Numbered from the stretch's first letter, positions 1 to 8,474 are shown. The stretch: DNA of 11,619 nt from Candidatus Cloacimonadota bacterium (GCA_021772705.1 JAJFLN010000358.1:1-11619); one strand, 5' to 3'. The notes: generated by a model from the sequence alone, not told the origin. Numbers and translations: made by a program.

Positions 1-267
1 GAGTGTAACAAAACATGTCAGAACAGCGGTCCAGTTTCGTGACATCTGGGGTGTCTTTCGGTCTTGCCGGCCCCTGATCGAAGGATCCTACGGGCCACAG
101 GGCTCAATGTAACAAGAATCGTGCCTGTTTCCACGAGAGTCGCCGGTCGCTTCCGCCGAGTCCATCCGGTGGCATTGTATTGGAGGTCATGGAGACGGCA
201 GAGTTCCGGAAGAAGGCAAATGGCATGACGTGGCCGGTCTGGCGCGTTAACCATTTATGGAAAGCCC
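1..267. other. Upstream non-coding region of the HEAT/propeller gene
   Basis: No convincing gene, promoter or hairpin was found here. A good-looking GGAGG at 182-186 lies too close to the ATG at 189, and the frame opened there (TTG 180 or ATG 189, running to 368) overlaps the HEAT gene by about 100 bases with no recognisable product. The frame open from the window edge to base 114 is also unrecognised. The HEAT-gene promoter is presumably in this stretch, but I cannot place it. Confidence 0.4.
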
Positions 268-3200
268 ATGTCGGAAGAAAGCCCCCATGCCCGGCTCCTT
301 CAGGACCTCTCCAGCGATCAGGAGGAGGTGCGGAAGTTTGCCGTCATCGGGTTGAGCGAGACGGGTGATCCGAAAATCCAGAGTCATCTGGAACGGATGA
401 CCCGGGATCGGTCTCCCGCGGTTCGATATTTCGCTCGAACAGGGCTGAACAAGCTCCTGAAGCGGCAACGGGCCTCCCAGCCCTCGGCGTGGGACCGGGC
501 CCTCACCGAAGCTGCCCTCGACGATGTGGACCTGGCGGCCTGGCGGAGAAACCTGGCTGATGTGGACCCCCGTCGCCGCCTCGAAGCAGTGATGGCCGCT
601 GAACGGATCGTCGATCCGGCGATCTACGTGGTGCTTCAGGAAGCTCTGGCCTCCGAGGCCGACGTGCGGGTCCAAGCCACGCTGCTCAAAGCCATCGCCC
701 GGTTCCGCCGGCCCGAGAGCTTCAAGCTGATCGAGGGGTTCATGGCCAGCTCCGACAGCCGGGTCCGGGCCAACGCGGTGGAGGCCTTGGACGTGCTGGC
801 CCACCGGGCGGCGAAACCTCTGCTGGAGCCCTTGCTGGAAGACGCCGACAACCGGGTTCGGGGCAACGCCCTGAAGGCCATGGCTCGTTTCGATCGGAGC
901 CGGGCTCTCAAGGGTGCCGAAGACATGTCCAGGTCTCCCCGGATCTGGATGCGCGCCACCGCAGTCTGGCTTCTGCGGCAGCTGGGAGGCGATGACTCGG
1001 CCCGATTGCTCCGGCAGATGCTACGCAAGGAGTCCGGAGAGATGTCCGAGAAGATCCTGGATGCTCTCAAGGACCTCTCGGAGCAGGGAAGCCTGGTCGC
1101 CTCCGATGCCCTGGGAACGCGGGAATCGGGCGTTCATCGAGTCCCTGAGGCCCAGGCGAACCCGAGGCCGGAGAAGGTCGAGGATCTTCTGGGCAGCGAA
1201 TCCTACAGGGAGCGGATCGAAGCCGTACAGGCAACGGTGAACCTGGCCAGAGAGCAGGCGGCGGCCCTGCTTCGGGAGCTGCTCCAGAAAGAGGAGCATC
1301 ACTTCGTCATCGCCACGGCGATCAAGATCCTGGGACAGGTGGGAGCCTCTCAGGACATCCAGCTGATATCGGGATATTTGACCCACCCCGATGCCCGGAT
1401 CCGGGCCAATGCGATCGAGGGCCTGGCGGCAACCGGGAAGGAGGCTGTCTATGCCCTGATCGAGCCGTTGCTGGCGGACCCAAATAACCGGGTTCGGGCC
1501 AACGCTGCCCGGGTCATGGCCGCCAAGGACTCTGACCGGGCATTCGGGGCTCTGAAGGACATGCTCCTGGCTCCGGACCCGATCCTGGCGGACTCGGCCC
1601 TGTTTGCCCTCAAGAAGATAGGGACGGACCAGATCCTGGAGGTCCTGGAGATCGGGCTGCAGCACAACAGCCAGGAAGTTCAGCTCAAGGTCATGAAGGT
1701 GCTGGAGCTCCTGGGGCAGGAGAACGATCTGGCTCGGCAGCTACATGAGAAGTACCGGGAGCGGGGCACCTCGGGGCAGTGGGTAGCCGAGCCCCTGGAG
1801 AACGTGCTCTCCAGGATGAATGACCCCGATGCGGCGATCCGGATGGCCGCGCTGGAGAAGCTCTCTCACTTTCCTCGAACCCGGGCGAGAAGCCGGATTC
1901 GGCTGGCCACGCGGGACAAGGACGTCCGGGTCCGGGATCGTGCCTTGGAGCTGGTTCAGGAGGCCGACATAGAGGAGCGCCGTCGAGCCTACCTGACGAA
2001 TCTGGGACTGGCATCCTATCGAACGCTGAAGGACAAGGCCGAGGAGTTCCCCGAGCTCCAGGTCTATCGGGAGCGGATTCTTGAAGCCTCGGATCGGCTC
2101 GATCGGGGTAACGACATGGCCGACTCCCTGTCCATGCGGCGGGAGCAGGTCCTGGCTCTCGGGGAGCGGGTCTTCGTCATGTTCGAGTCTGGCCGGGTGG
2201 AGGATCCGGGCTTGACGGGGATCTGCCGGCTGATCGTCGAACTGGAGACAGAGAGGGACCGGCGCCGTTCTCGGGCGTCGCAGGCTGCTTCGGATAAGCG
2301 AGGGCCTGTGCTGGAAGGGGTGCCTCCCGCGTTGTGGGGAGTGCTGGTTCTGGCCCTCTGCTTGATGGTCGCCGGCTGGTTTCTGATGCCCGGCAGCGAC
2401 GGTCCTCTGGTATGGCGGCGGGGCAAGACAGCTCCGGGACGATTGACGGTCTCAGGGGATCTGCTGCTGGCTGCCGAGGCCGGAGGGAACCTGGTCGCCT
2501 ATCGCAAGCGAACCGGAAGCATCTTCTGGACCACCGCCCCCGGACGAGGCGAGATGCATGCTCCCGTGGTGAGCGGGGAGCGGGTCTACGTGGCGGACGA
2601 CGGTGGCGTGGTGAGCGGATTCCGCCTCGATACGGGGGAGAGGTCCTCTAGCACCCAGCTTCAAGGCAGGATTCTGGCCCCCCCGGTGGTGACACCCGAT
2701 GCGATCTACGTCCTGATCTCCCGGCCTCCATCGGGAGCCGACGTGGTGCTCCTCGATCCCAGGAGCGGCAGCGAGATCCGGAGAGATGATCTGGGCTCTG
2801 GCGAGGGTCAGGCTCTGGCCGTCACGCCGACTCTCGAGCTGGCGATCCTGGGAGAGCGGCTGGTTGCTGTCGAACGGGCATCGGGCTCGAAGCTCTGGGA
2901 ATACCGGGCGGAGTCTCGCTGCCGGCCCTACCCGGGTCCCATTCCCTTCGAGGATCAGGTTCTGATCGGGACGGGACGTTCGATCCTTTCCGTCGATGGG
3001 ACCGGCGCCCTCGACTGGAGCCAGGCGCCGAGCGACCCAGTCGCCCTGGATGCCGGCCCCTTCCTCTGGGGCAGGACCCTGATCGTCCCGGCGGGAGGAC
3101 GGCTCTGGATGATGGCCGCCGAGAGCGGGATTTCCATGGGCAGTCACGGCATCTCCCGGGATATCCGGTACGCCCGCCTGACAGGCAACCGATTCGTCTA

Positions 3201-3366
3201 CTCTCCGGGAGACCGGACCCTGGCGACTCTGTTCCTGGAGTCCGGGAAGAAGGCCATCCTGTCAGGCATCGGCGGAGACATTCACGACCTGGCCGTCGAA
3301 GGGGACATGGTATACGTCTCAACGGATCGAGGATTGCTGGCTCTTCGAATGCCGGAGCCGGAGTGA
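268..3366 (+). CDS. HEAT-repeat / single-TM / PQQ-like beta-propeller membrane protein
   Basis: This 1032-residue protein has three visible parts. Residues about 1-565 are degenerate HEAT (PBS-lyase-like) helical repeats with recurring D-x-R-V-R-A-N-A signatures, for example near residues 161, 192, 372 and 404. Residues about 569-680 are charged and helical, ending in an Arg-rich stretch. Residues about 688-708 form one hydrophobic span starting ALWGVLVLALCL. Residues about 715-1032 contain repeated beta-strand units such as ERVYVADDGG and LVAVERASGSKLW, typical of PQQ_2/BamB-like propellers. The positive charge before the span predicts HEAT repeats in the cytoplasm and the propeller outside. 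HEAT arrays usually bind proteins and BamB-like propellers often scaffold envelope complexes, so a trans-membrane adaptor is inferred; no catalytic residues are seen. The ATG at 268 is the furthest upstream start in frame, with a weak GGAAAG three bases before it. A glycosyltransferase-like remnant starts 21 bases after the stop. Confidence 0.9.
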   Translation: MSEESPHARLLQDLSSDQEEVRKFAVIGLSETGDPKIQSHLERMTRDRSPAVRYFARTGLNKLLKRQRASQPSAWDRALTEAALDDVDLAAWRRNLADVDPRRRLEAVMAAERIVDPAIYVVLQEALASEADVRVQATLLKAIARFRRPESFKLIEGFMASSDSRVRANAVEALDVLAHRAAKPLLEPLLEDADNRVRGNALKAMARFDRSRALKGAEDMSRSPRIWMRATAVWLLRQLGGDDSARLLRQMLRKESGEMSEKILDALKDLSEQGSLVASDALGTRESGVHRVPEAQANPRPEKVEDLLGSESYRERIEAVQATVNLAREQAAALLRELLQKEEHHFVIATAIKILGQVGASQDIQLISGYLTHPDARIRANAIEGLAATGKEAVYALIEPLLADPNNRVRANAARVMAAKDSDRAFGALKDMLLAPDPILADSALFALKKIGTDQILEVLEIGLQHNSQEVQLKVMKVLELLGQENDLARQLHEKYRERGTSGQWVAEPLENVLSRMNDPDAAIRMAALEKLSHFPRTRARSRIRLATRDKDVRVRDRALELVQEADIEERRRAYLTNLGLASYRTLKDKAEEFPELQVYRERILEASDRLDRGNDMADSLSMRREQVLALGERVFVMFESGRVEDPGLTGICRLIVELETERDRRRSRASQAASDKRGPVLEGVPPALWGVLVLALCLMVAGWFLMPGSDGPLVWRRGKTAPGRLTVSGDLLLAAEAGGNLVAYRKRTGSIFWTTAPGRGEMHAPVVSGERVYVADDGGVVSGFRLDTGERSSSTQLQGRILAPPVVTPDAIYVLISRPPSGADVVLLDPRSGSEIRRDDLGSGEGQALAVTPTLELAILGERLVAVERASGSKLWEYRAESRCRPYPGPIPFEDQVLIGTGRSILSVDGTGALDWSQAPSDPVALDAGPFLWGRTLIVPAGGRLWMMAAESGISMGSHGISRDIRYARLTGNRFVYSPGDRTLATLFLESGKKAILSGIGGDIHDLAVEGDMVYVSTDRGLLALRMPEPE

Positions 3367-3387
3367 GCCCCTCGGTTCGCCCAGTCA

Positions 3388-3558
3388 GTGCGCGTAGCGA
3401 TCCTGAGTCCGATTTTCCTTGACCGAGATGGAGTTGGCCGGTCGACAGCCAGCAAGATCAAGCTGCTCGAAGCGAGAGGCCACCACGTCATGATCTATCT
3501 GGAGCGGCCCGATCTGTCGACCTCAGCGACGCCTCCGGAAGGACTGTCCCGGCGGTGA
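3388..3558 (+). pseudogene. Truncated 5' fragment of a glycosyltransferase-like gene (GT4-type N-terminus)
   Basis: A 56-codon frame from GTG at 3388 to TGA at 3556-3558 translates to a sequence starting VRVAILSPIF, then DRDGVGRS, then a helix with LLEARGHHVMIYLERP. This strand-loop-helix-strand order matches the start of the N-terminal Rossmann domain of GT-B glycosyltransferases (family 4 type): a first hydrophobic strand, a Gly-rich loop, a helix, and a GH-x-V-x-x-Y second strand. Complete enzymes have roughly 350-400 residues, so this is a fragment, and I do not find the rest in the window. It lies 21 bases after the HEAT-gene stop and in the same frame, spacing typical of an operon. No Shine-Dalgarno sequence is evident. 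Its last 71 bases overlap, antisense, the 3' end of the convergent TPR-like gene. Recognition is by eye only. It could instead be a chance frame or a contig misjoin. Confidence 0.6.
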
Positions 3559-6319
3559 CGGCTCCTGTCAGTCGAAGGATTGCTTCTCGAGCCGCCCGCG
3601 CTGCCCGCGCCATCCCGGAGTCGCCCAGTCTGAGACTCAGGACCTCAATTCCTTCCTGCAGGGCCACCACCTCCCGGTTCTGCTCGGCCAGACTTCGGAG
3701 CATGTCTCTGGCCCGCCTCTCGAATTCTCCATCCCGGGCGTCCTCGATGAACCGGGCCATCAGGCCGCCCTCGAGGGCCTCGGGTTGAATCAGCCATCGT
3801 GAATGTACGTCCAGGTATCGCCGGAGATCCTTCCGCTCCAGGTAGATCCGGGTCAGGGGATCGCCCCAGAAGGGATCGTAAACGTGGTCCTGCCGACTGC
3901 CGATCATGGAGTAGCACTGGGCCGCCCGTCGCTTCTCCCCCAGGCTGTAGAGGTACTCTCCGTACTCCGCCTTGAGTGCCTTGTCGCTCGGGAACGACTG
4001 CATCGCCGCCCTGTAGTAGGACTGGGCCTGCTGGTGCTGCTTCCATCGCCTGCGAAGTCTGGCCTGGAACGGGGAGTAGAGAGCATTACCCGTGGTGCGT
4101 AGATAGAAGAAGCTCATCAGGGAGCCGTTGTGCCGGTACTTCCGGACCAGAGTCGCCAGGTTGTCGCAGAGCTCCGGGTCCGATGGCTTGAAGTCCAGGG
4201 ACAGGAGTCCATGATGGAGGGCCTCCAAGAACCGATCCGCTGCAGCGTGATGCCGGGAGCGGGCCAGATGCAGCCTGGCCTGGCCTTCGTCGGTGGGCCC
4301 CATCAACCCGCGGGCTTCGGTCTCCGGGAACGTACTGTCCGTCGACGAGAGTAGCAAGGTCTTCAGCAGGTCCCAGCGCCAGGCCAGAGGCTTCGGCGGT
4401 GAGGCGAGTGTCCCCTTTAAGAGCAATGAGGCGCTGGCGGCATGACCCAGGGCCAGCTCCGTCCGGGCCAGACTGACCTGGATCTCCGGCGCCGGGATGG
4501 GGTCGCTCGCGATCCAGTGGTTCAGCAGTGTTGCGAGCCGAGAGCGGGACTCCGAGGTCGTGGCCAGCCGCTCCAGAGTGCTCAGCAGGTATCGCAAATC
4601 AACCGGATTGGCTGGTGCCCTTGGGTGCAGATCGGCCAGCTCCGACAAGGTAGCCCCAGGTATGTTTCTCTGCTTTGCCAGCTGTCCATAGGCCTCGACC
4701 ACGGACTGCTCTCCTGGATGCTCTTCCAGTCTCTCTGCTAGCAACTCCAGGGCCGCTGGCAGGTATCCCAGCTTGCTGGACAGATGGGCTGCGGCCACTG
4801 CTTGTTCCGGCAACTTCCCGGTCCGGGCCAGATCGAGGCGGCACCGCAGCGATCCCTCCATGTCTCCGGCACGCTCCAGTATGTCGGCGGCTCGGGTCAA
4901 GGGCTTGGCGCCGTGTGCAGTCGCCGCCAGCAGGATCGCCACGGCCCTGGCGCGGCTACTCTCGAGGGCGCCCAGTCGAACCAGCCCGTTGAGGGCCGCT
5001 GCCGGATCTCCAGGGTGGGACATCGCCCGGGATAGGTGATGCAGGGCAAACTCATCTCTGCGGTGCAAGATGGCCAGTGTTCCCAGGAGACCGTGAAGCT
5101 CCGCCAGATCGATACCGTCGGAGCCGCCGGCGGACCGGTTCGATTCGGCGATCTCGGCTCTTCGAGTCCAGGCCAGAGCGATGGGATCGAGCAACGGACC
5201 CAACTCGGAACCCAGACCACATCGATCCAGGAGCTCCGCCAGCCGGATGGCCAGGGGCAAGGGCATCCAGCAGGGAATGCCCGCCCCATCGCTGGAACCG
5301 GCCGTATCGGTGATCAGGTTGCAGTCGTTGGGGACAGGGGAGAGGGCACGCGACCAGAGTCCCAGGGTTCGGTGAGCTTCATGCAAGGCGCCGTCGATCT
5401 GACCCGCCAGGGCCAGGGCAACGGAACGGGCAGCGGCGGCGGCGGCCGAATCGGGATCCGACTCGACTCGCTTCTCAAGCCGGGCCAGCAACCGTTGGTA
5501 AGCATATCCCTCAGGAGGATTGCGTGGGGCCTTTTCATCTCGCCCCTCCAAGTAGCGCTCCAGGAGCACCAGATAGTCCCCACCTCGAGGGTCCAGGGGA
5601 TTGGCGGCCACCAGAGGCTCCTCCAGCATCAGGCGCCAGGACGCGGGGCCCTCCGAGAGTTCCTCGAGCTCCGCCGAGTAGTCTCTGCCCTCCCGTCGCT
5701 TGACCAGGGCCAGGAGGGTGAGCACCCGACCCAGGCTCGCCTCAGGCAGGTGCCTCCTTCCCAGAGAGAGAAGATGTTTATAGACAGGCACCAGACCGGT
5801 CTCGTCGATCCGGGGAGAGGCAGCGACGAAGGCGATCAGGTCCCGCTGGGGATCCTCCTGGGCCGTGACGAGGGTGATGTGAGCGTCCAGCAGCTTCGCC
5901 GCCGAGGAGCCGACGCTGTTTGTCAGTTCCCGCGACGCTCGGGCACTGCCGGTCACGAGGGCGACTTCGGCTGCCTCCGTCGCCAGTCCACCATCGAAAC
6001 CGAACTGCTCAAAACCTCTGCGTACGGTTCGCAGCACTTGCGGAAAAGCCAGCTCCCTCCGGTAGCGGCGGCACTCCCGAATCGTGGCCTGCGGACTGGG
6101 CCCTTTCTCGAGCAGCGGCTGGGCCCGGGAAGTGTCCGGTCCCGTGGGAGCCTCCGCCATCGAGGCCGGGCTGGAGGCGTCATCCTCGGGGCCGACCTCG
6201 GTGATTGCCGTCATCCGCATCTCGAGACCGTGTTGGGGGTCCTCCACATCTTCGGCGGCTGGGAGCCGGGAAGCCGATGCGGGAGCGGTCAGCAGCAGTG
6301 CCAGGGCGAGGGTCTTCAT
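3488..6319 (-). CDS. Secreted TPR-like alpha-helical repeat protein
   Basis: The chosen ATG at 6319 gives 943 residues beginning with a clear signal peptide, MKTLALALLLTAPASA, with likely cleavage after the Ala-x-Ala. The frame also opens further upstream at ATG 6382 (964 residues) and ATG 6349, but neither has a Shine-Dalgarno sequence and both would bury the signal sequence. The mature protein starts with an acidic, Ser/Pro-rich linker of about 50 residues, then is almost all helical pairs rich in Ala and Leu. TPR-like units are clearest near residues 510-560, 673-730 and 757-805 (for example AQSYYRAAMQSFPSDKALKA). Cys333, Cys350 and Cys367 are close together and could form a disulfide in the periplasm. 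No catalytic motif is visible, so a protein-binding scaffold is inferred. The last 20 or so residues are read from DNA that is antisense to the glycosyltransferase remnant, so the natural C-terminus may have been altered. Confidence 0.82.
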   Translation of the reverse strand: MKTLALALLLTAPASASRLPAAEDVEDPQHGLEMRMTAITEVGPEDDASSPASMAEAPTGPDTSRAQPLLEKGPSPQATIRECRRYRRELAFPQVLRTVRRGFEQFGFDGGLATEAAEVALVTGSARASRELTNSVGSSAAKLLDAHITLVTAQEDPQRDLIAFVAASPRIDETGLVPVYKHLLSLGRRHLPEASLGRVLTLLALVKRREGRDYSAELEELSEGPASWRLMLEEPLVAANPLDPRGGDYLVLLERYLEGRDEKAPRNPPEGYAYQRLLARLEKRVESDPDSAAAAAARSVALALAGQIDGALHEAHRTLGLWSRALSPVPNDCNLITDTAGSSDGAGIPCWMPLPLAIRLAELLDRCGLGSELGPLLDPIALAWTRRAEIAESNRSAGGSDGIDLAELHGLLGTLAILHRRDEFALHHLSRAMSHPGDPAAALNGLVRLGALESSRARAVAILLAATAHGAKPLTRAADILERAGDMEGSLRCRLDLARTGKLPEQAVAAAHLSSKLGYLPAALELLAERLEEHPGEQSVVEAYGQLAKQRNIPGATLSELADLHPRAPANPVDLRYLLSTLERLATTSESRSRLATLLNHWIASDPIPAPEIQVSLARTELALGHAASASLLLKGTLASPPKPLAWRWDLLKTLLLSSTDSTFPETEARGLMGPTDEGQARLHLARSRHHAAADRFLEALHHGLLSLDFKPSDPELCDNLATLVRKYRHNGSLMSFFYLRTTGNALYSPFQARLRRRWKQHQQAQSYYRAAMQSFPSDKALKAEYGEYLYSLGEKRRAAQCYSMIGSRQDHVYDPFWGDPLTRIYLERKDLRRYLDVHSRWLIQPEALEGGLMARFIEDARDGEFERRARDMLRSLAEQNREVVALQEGIEVLSLRLGDSGMARAARAAREAILRLTGAVTAGTVLPEASLRSTDRAAPDRS

Positions 6320-6584
6320 CGCGAGGAGAAGTTGCCCTGCTGGCGCCATCGACGGGATCTGCTCTGGGTCTGGTCTGAACATGGAGAAAATGGAGGCGAG
6401 TCGCTCTACCTACCATGGGAGATCATCGGAAGGGAGTGTCGTCATGGATTACGCCCCAAAATAGTCCAGTTTGCCACCCATACTGTACGACTCTGTGAAC
6501 ATCTCTCGGCGGGGGCCGGGCTACTGACGGTATCGAATGGCGCGATCGTAATCGTCGCCTCGATTGCAGTCGATGCATGTGGGC
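6320..6584. other. Divergent intergenic region between the TPR-like and SLH-like genes
   Basis: This gap separates the preferred starts of two divergently transcribed genes, so it should carry promoters for both. The left part (6320-6382) would be coding if the longer TPR-like start at 6382 is used. I see no convincing promoter: a TTGCCA at 6471-6476 is followed at 17 bases only by TGTGAA. The stretch 6455-6500 is visibly more AT-rich than its surroundings and is the most likely promoter zone. No convincing gene fragment was found in any frame. Confidence 0.4.
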
Positions 6585-7355
6585 ATGGGAGAGACAGTTT
6601 CGAAGGTGATCCGCAGGGGGATGAAGTCCCTTGCCCTGCTGGCGGCCTTGGCTGTCCCCCTGGACTTGTTCGCCGGGGCTGGACTGCTGGAGCGGGTCCG
6701 GCCGCCCTTCTATGCCGAGAGGATCGACCTTCATGTGGGCCCTGTCACCCTCATGACCCGGGCAGAGTTTATGGCGTCCTATTCTGAGGAGACCTTGCTG
6801 TATCTCCGGACTCGAGGCCTCCTGGACGGGTACGAGGGGACCGACCTGGACGCCGACCGGGTGGTGGATCGGCGCAGCGCCGCCTTCCTTCTGGGGCGCT
6901 TGATCCAGGACGTGGAGCAGACTCGAGGCAGGTTGTTCCCCGACGTGGAATCGGATCTCAGACACGTCCTGATGGAGCCTGAGATGTGGGGGCATCATCA
7001 GGTGGGCATGACCCTGAGAGCCGGACTGATGCATCCCTACAAGGTCTCGGACTGGTGGAGAAAGCCGATCACTCGATTCGAACTGGCCCGGATTTCCGCG
7101 AGAGCGGTTCAGGCCCTGTCGAGCAGATTGCGGGTGTTTCGATACTATCGGGGGGAGCCGGCGGCAGGTTACTGGGACTTGCACGCCTATCCAGGCGGCG
7201 TGTATCCCGGCCTGGCCCGGGCCCTTCGGACGGGGGTCATCCAGGGTGCCTCGGAGGGGACATTCGGCGGCCGCGATCTGATTCGAGGCCATGAGATGTC
7301 CCGGACCCTGAGGCGGCTATTACTGATCTCCCGAGCCTACGACCCGGCGGCCTGA
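6585..7355 (+). CDS. Secreted protein with three SLH (S-layer homology)-like units
   Basis: From ATG 6585 this gives 256 residues. A signal peptide is visible: basic KVIRRGMK, then hydrophobic SLALLAALAVPLDLFA. The mature part holds three SLH-like units of about 50-60 residues. Unit 1 has RGLLDGYEGTDLDADRVVDR; unit 2 has LFPDV, then RAGLMHPYKVSDW and ITRFELARISARAV; unit 3 has YWDLHAYPGG, then TGVIQGASEGTFGG and RGHEMSRTLRR. SLH domains usually work as a trio binding pyruvylated or otherwise modified secondary cell-wall polymer or peptidoglycan, so anchoring in the envelope is inferred. Almost nothing besides the trio is present, which is unusual: SLH trios normally anchor a larger domain. 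Start choice is uncertain. TTG 6564, GTG 6606 (with GGGAGAG about 12 bases upstream) and ATG 6621 are alternatives. The unit signatures are diverged, especially in unit 1. The 3' end converges with the PAS gene 33 bases away. Confidence 0.8.
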   Translation: MGETVSKVIRRGMKSLALLAALAVPLDLFAGAGLLERVRPPFYAERIDLHVGPVTLMTRAEFMASYSEETLLYLRTRGLLDGYEGTDLDADRVVDRRSAAFLLGRLIQDVEQTRGRLFPDVESDLRHVLMEPEMWGHHQVGMTLRAGLMHPYKVSDWWRKPITRFELARISARAVQALSSRLRVFRYYRGEPAAGYWDLHAYPGGVYPGLARALRTGVIQGASEGTFGGRDLIRGHEMSRTLRRLLLISRAYDPAA

Positions 7356-7388
7356 AGACGCAGGAATTGGCCGCCGAGACTCGCAGGA

Positions 7389-8474
7389 TCAGCCCTTCGG
7401 CGCGGGGAGCCGAATCAGCCAGCCATAGGCGATGGACCCCTGAGCGCGGCCGGAGACGGGGAAGACCGAAACGGTTCTCTGTTCCGTCCTCGCATCGCTG
7501 ATCTTGACCGGAAAGATCGACTCCTCTTCAGTTTCAGCGCCCTTAATGCACCCCTCTCCCAGGAAGTCCGCCACGTTGCGGCCCACCAGTTCGGTCTCGT
7601 TGAGTCCGAAGAGGACAGTGGCCGCCGGATTGCCGAAGAAGAGGATGCCCGCCGGGTCCGAAAGCAGTAGCGGCTCAGACATCCTTCTTGCCGCCTGGAT
7701 CATCATGGCGGCATCTTCCCAGGCTCCCTCGATTTCAGAGGCGTCCTCGAATGCCGCCAGTACGAAGCGGTCGCTCTGCTTGCGGCTGCTGACGCTGACC
7801 GTGCTGAGGCGGATCGGAACCTTCTCCCCATCAGGCGTGGTGACAGTCGTGGTGGTTCGATCGTGTCGCCGCCGGGATCGGGGCCCGGACTCGGGCAGAA
7901 GCTCCTGCAACTCCGTGTCATCGATGAAGCTGCTCAGGGGCGTGCCATGCTTGAGCTGTCGAGATCGATTGTATCGACGCTCGAAGGCAGGGTTCGCATA
8001 GAGAATGGTCGGCCCCTCTCCGAGGATGAGCAGGGCCGACGGGGCCAGGTCCAGCAGCCCGTTCATCAGCCTCCACTCGAGGTCCTCTGAGGAGCTCGCC
8101 TCTTCCGTGGGGTGGATGACCTCCAGGATGTAATCGGTGCCCGTCAGCGGGACGGCCCTTGCGTGGGAGGGCAATTCCTGGCCGCTGGAATGGACCTTGA
8201 GCCAGTCACCCTCCCAGGCTTTCCTCTCGTCGTTGATCGAGTGGTTGCGGGTGGACCGAACGTCTCCTGGTACGTAGAGCGAGTTGGTCAGCTCCACAGT
8301 CTGGCCGACGATGAACTCGCTCGACACGCCGAGGAGGCGCTCCGCCGAATCATTGATGGCGAGGACGATACCCTGGGAGTCGAACACCAAGGCGGGAGAG
8401 TCGACGGCAGCAACCACCGCGACGAGATCCTCCATCCCGGCGGGGGAATCGTCATTCGATTCGGTTCCGCTCAC
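7389..8474 (-). CDS. Triple PAS-domain protein without a visible output domain
   Basis: The 361-residue product has three successive PAS-type folds. PAS1 is about residues 16-122, with PALVFDSQGIVLAINDSAERLLG. PAS2 is about 133-243, with PSALLILGEGPTILYANPAFERRY and then TPDGEKVPIRLSTVSV. PAS3 is about 256-357, with EPLLLSDPAGILFFGNPAATVLFG and then ELVGRNVADFL. Each has the PAS pattern of a strand, a turn, an N-x-A/S helix, then a late block of strands. PAS domains sense small ligands, redox or light, or mediate dimerisation. No kinase, GGDEF, EAL, HTH or receiver domain follows, and no signal peptide or membrane span is seen, so the protein is probably a cytoplasmic sensor or adaptor acting through a partner. 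GTG 8474 is the first start in frame and lacks a Shine-Dalgarno sequence; ATG 8435 (residue 14) is an alternative. A promoter-like pair sits directly upstream. Confidence 0.85.
   Translation of the reverse strand: MSGTESNDDSPAGMEDLVAVVAAVDSPALVFDSQGIVLAINDSAERLLGVSSEFIVGQTVELTNSLYVPGDVRSTRNHSINDERKAWEGDWLKVHSSGQELPSHARAVPLTGTDYILEVIHPTEEASSSEDLEWRLMNGLLDLAPSALLILGEGPTILYANPAFERRYNRSRQLKHGTPLSSFIDDTELQELLPESGPRSRRRHDRTTTTVTTPDGEKVPIRLSTVSVSSRKQSDRFVLAAFEDASEIEGAWEDAAMMIQAARRMSEPLLLSDPAGILFFGNPAATVLFGLNETELVGRNVADFLGEGCIKGAETEEESIFPVKISDARTEQRTVSVFPVSGRAQGSIAYGWLIRLPAPKG

Noticed and set aside
180..368. 62-codon frame with GGAGG just upstream of the HEAT gene
   Set aside because: The Shine-Dalgarno spacing to ATG 189 is too short, it overlaps the HEAT gene out of frame, and the product resembles nothing.
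6471..6499. TTGCCA-N17-TGTGAA as promoter of the SLH-like gene
   Set aside because: The -10 box lacks the two most important positions (second A, last T), so support is too weak.
5036..6787. 583-codon open frame on the + strand across the TPR-like gene
   Set aside because: It lies antisense to a gene with signal peptide and helical repeats, runs into the next gene, and its translation is a Gly/Arg/Gln-rich sequence without folds. It is a shadow of high-GC codon use.
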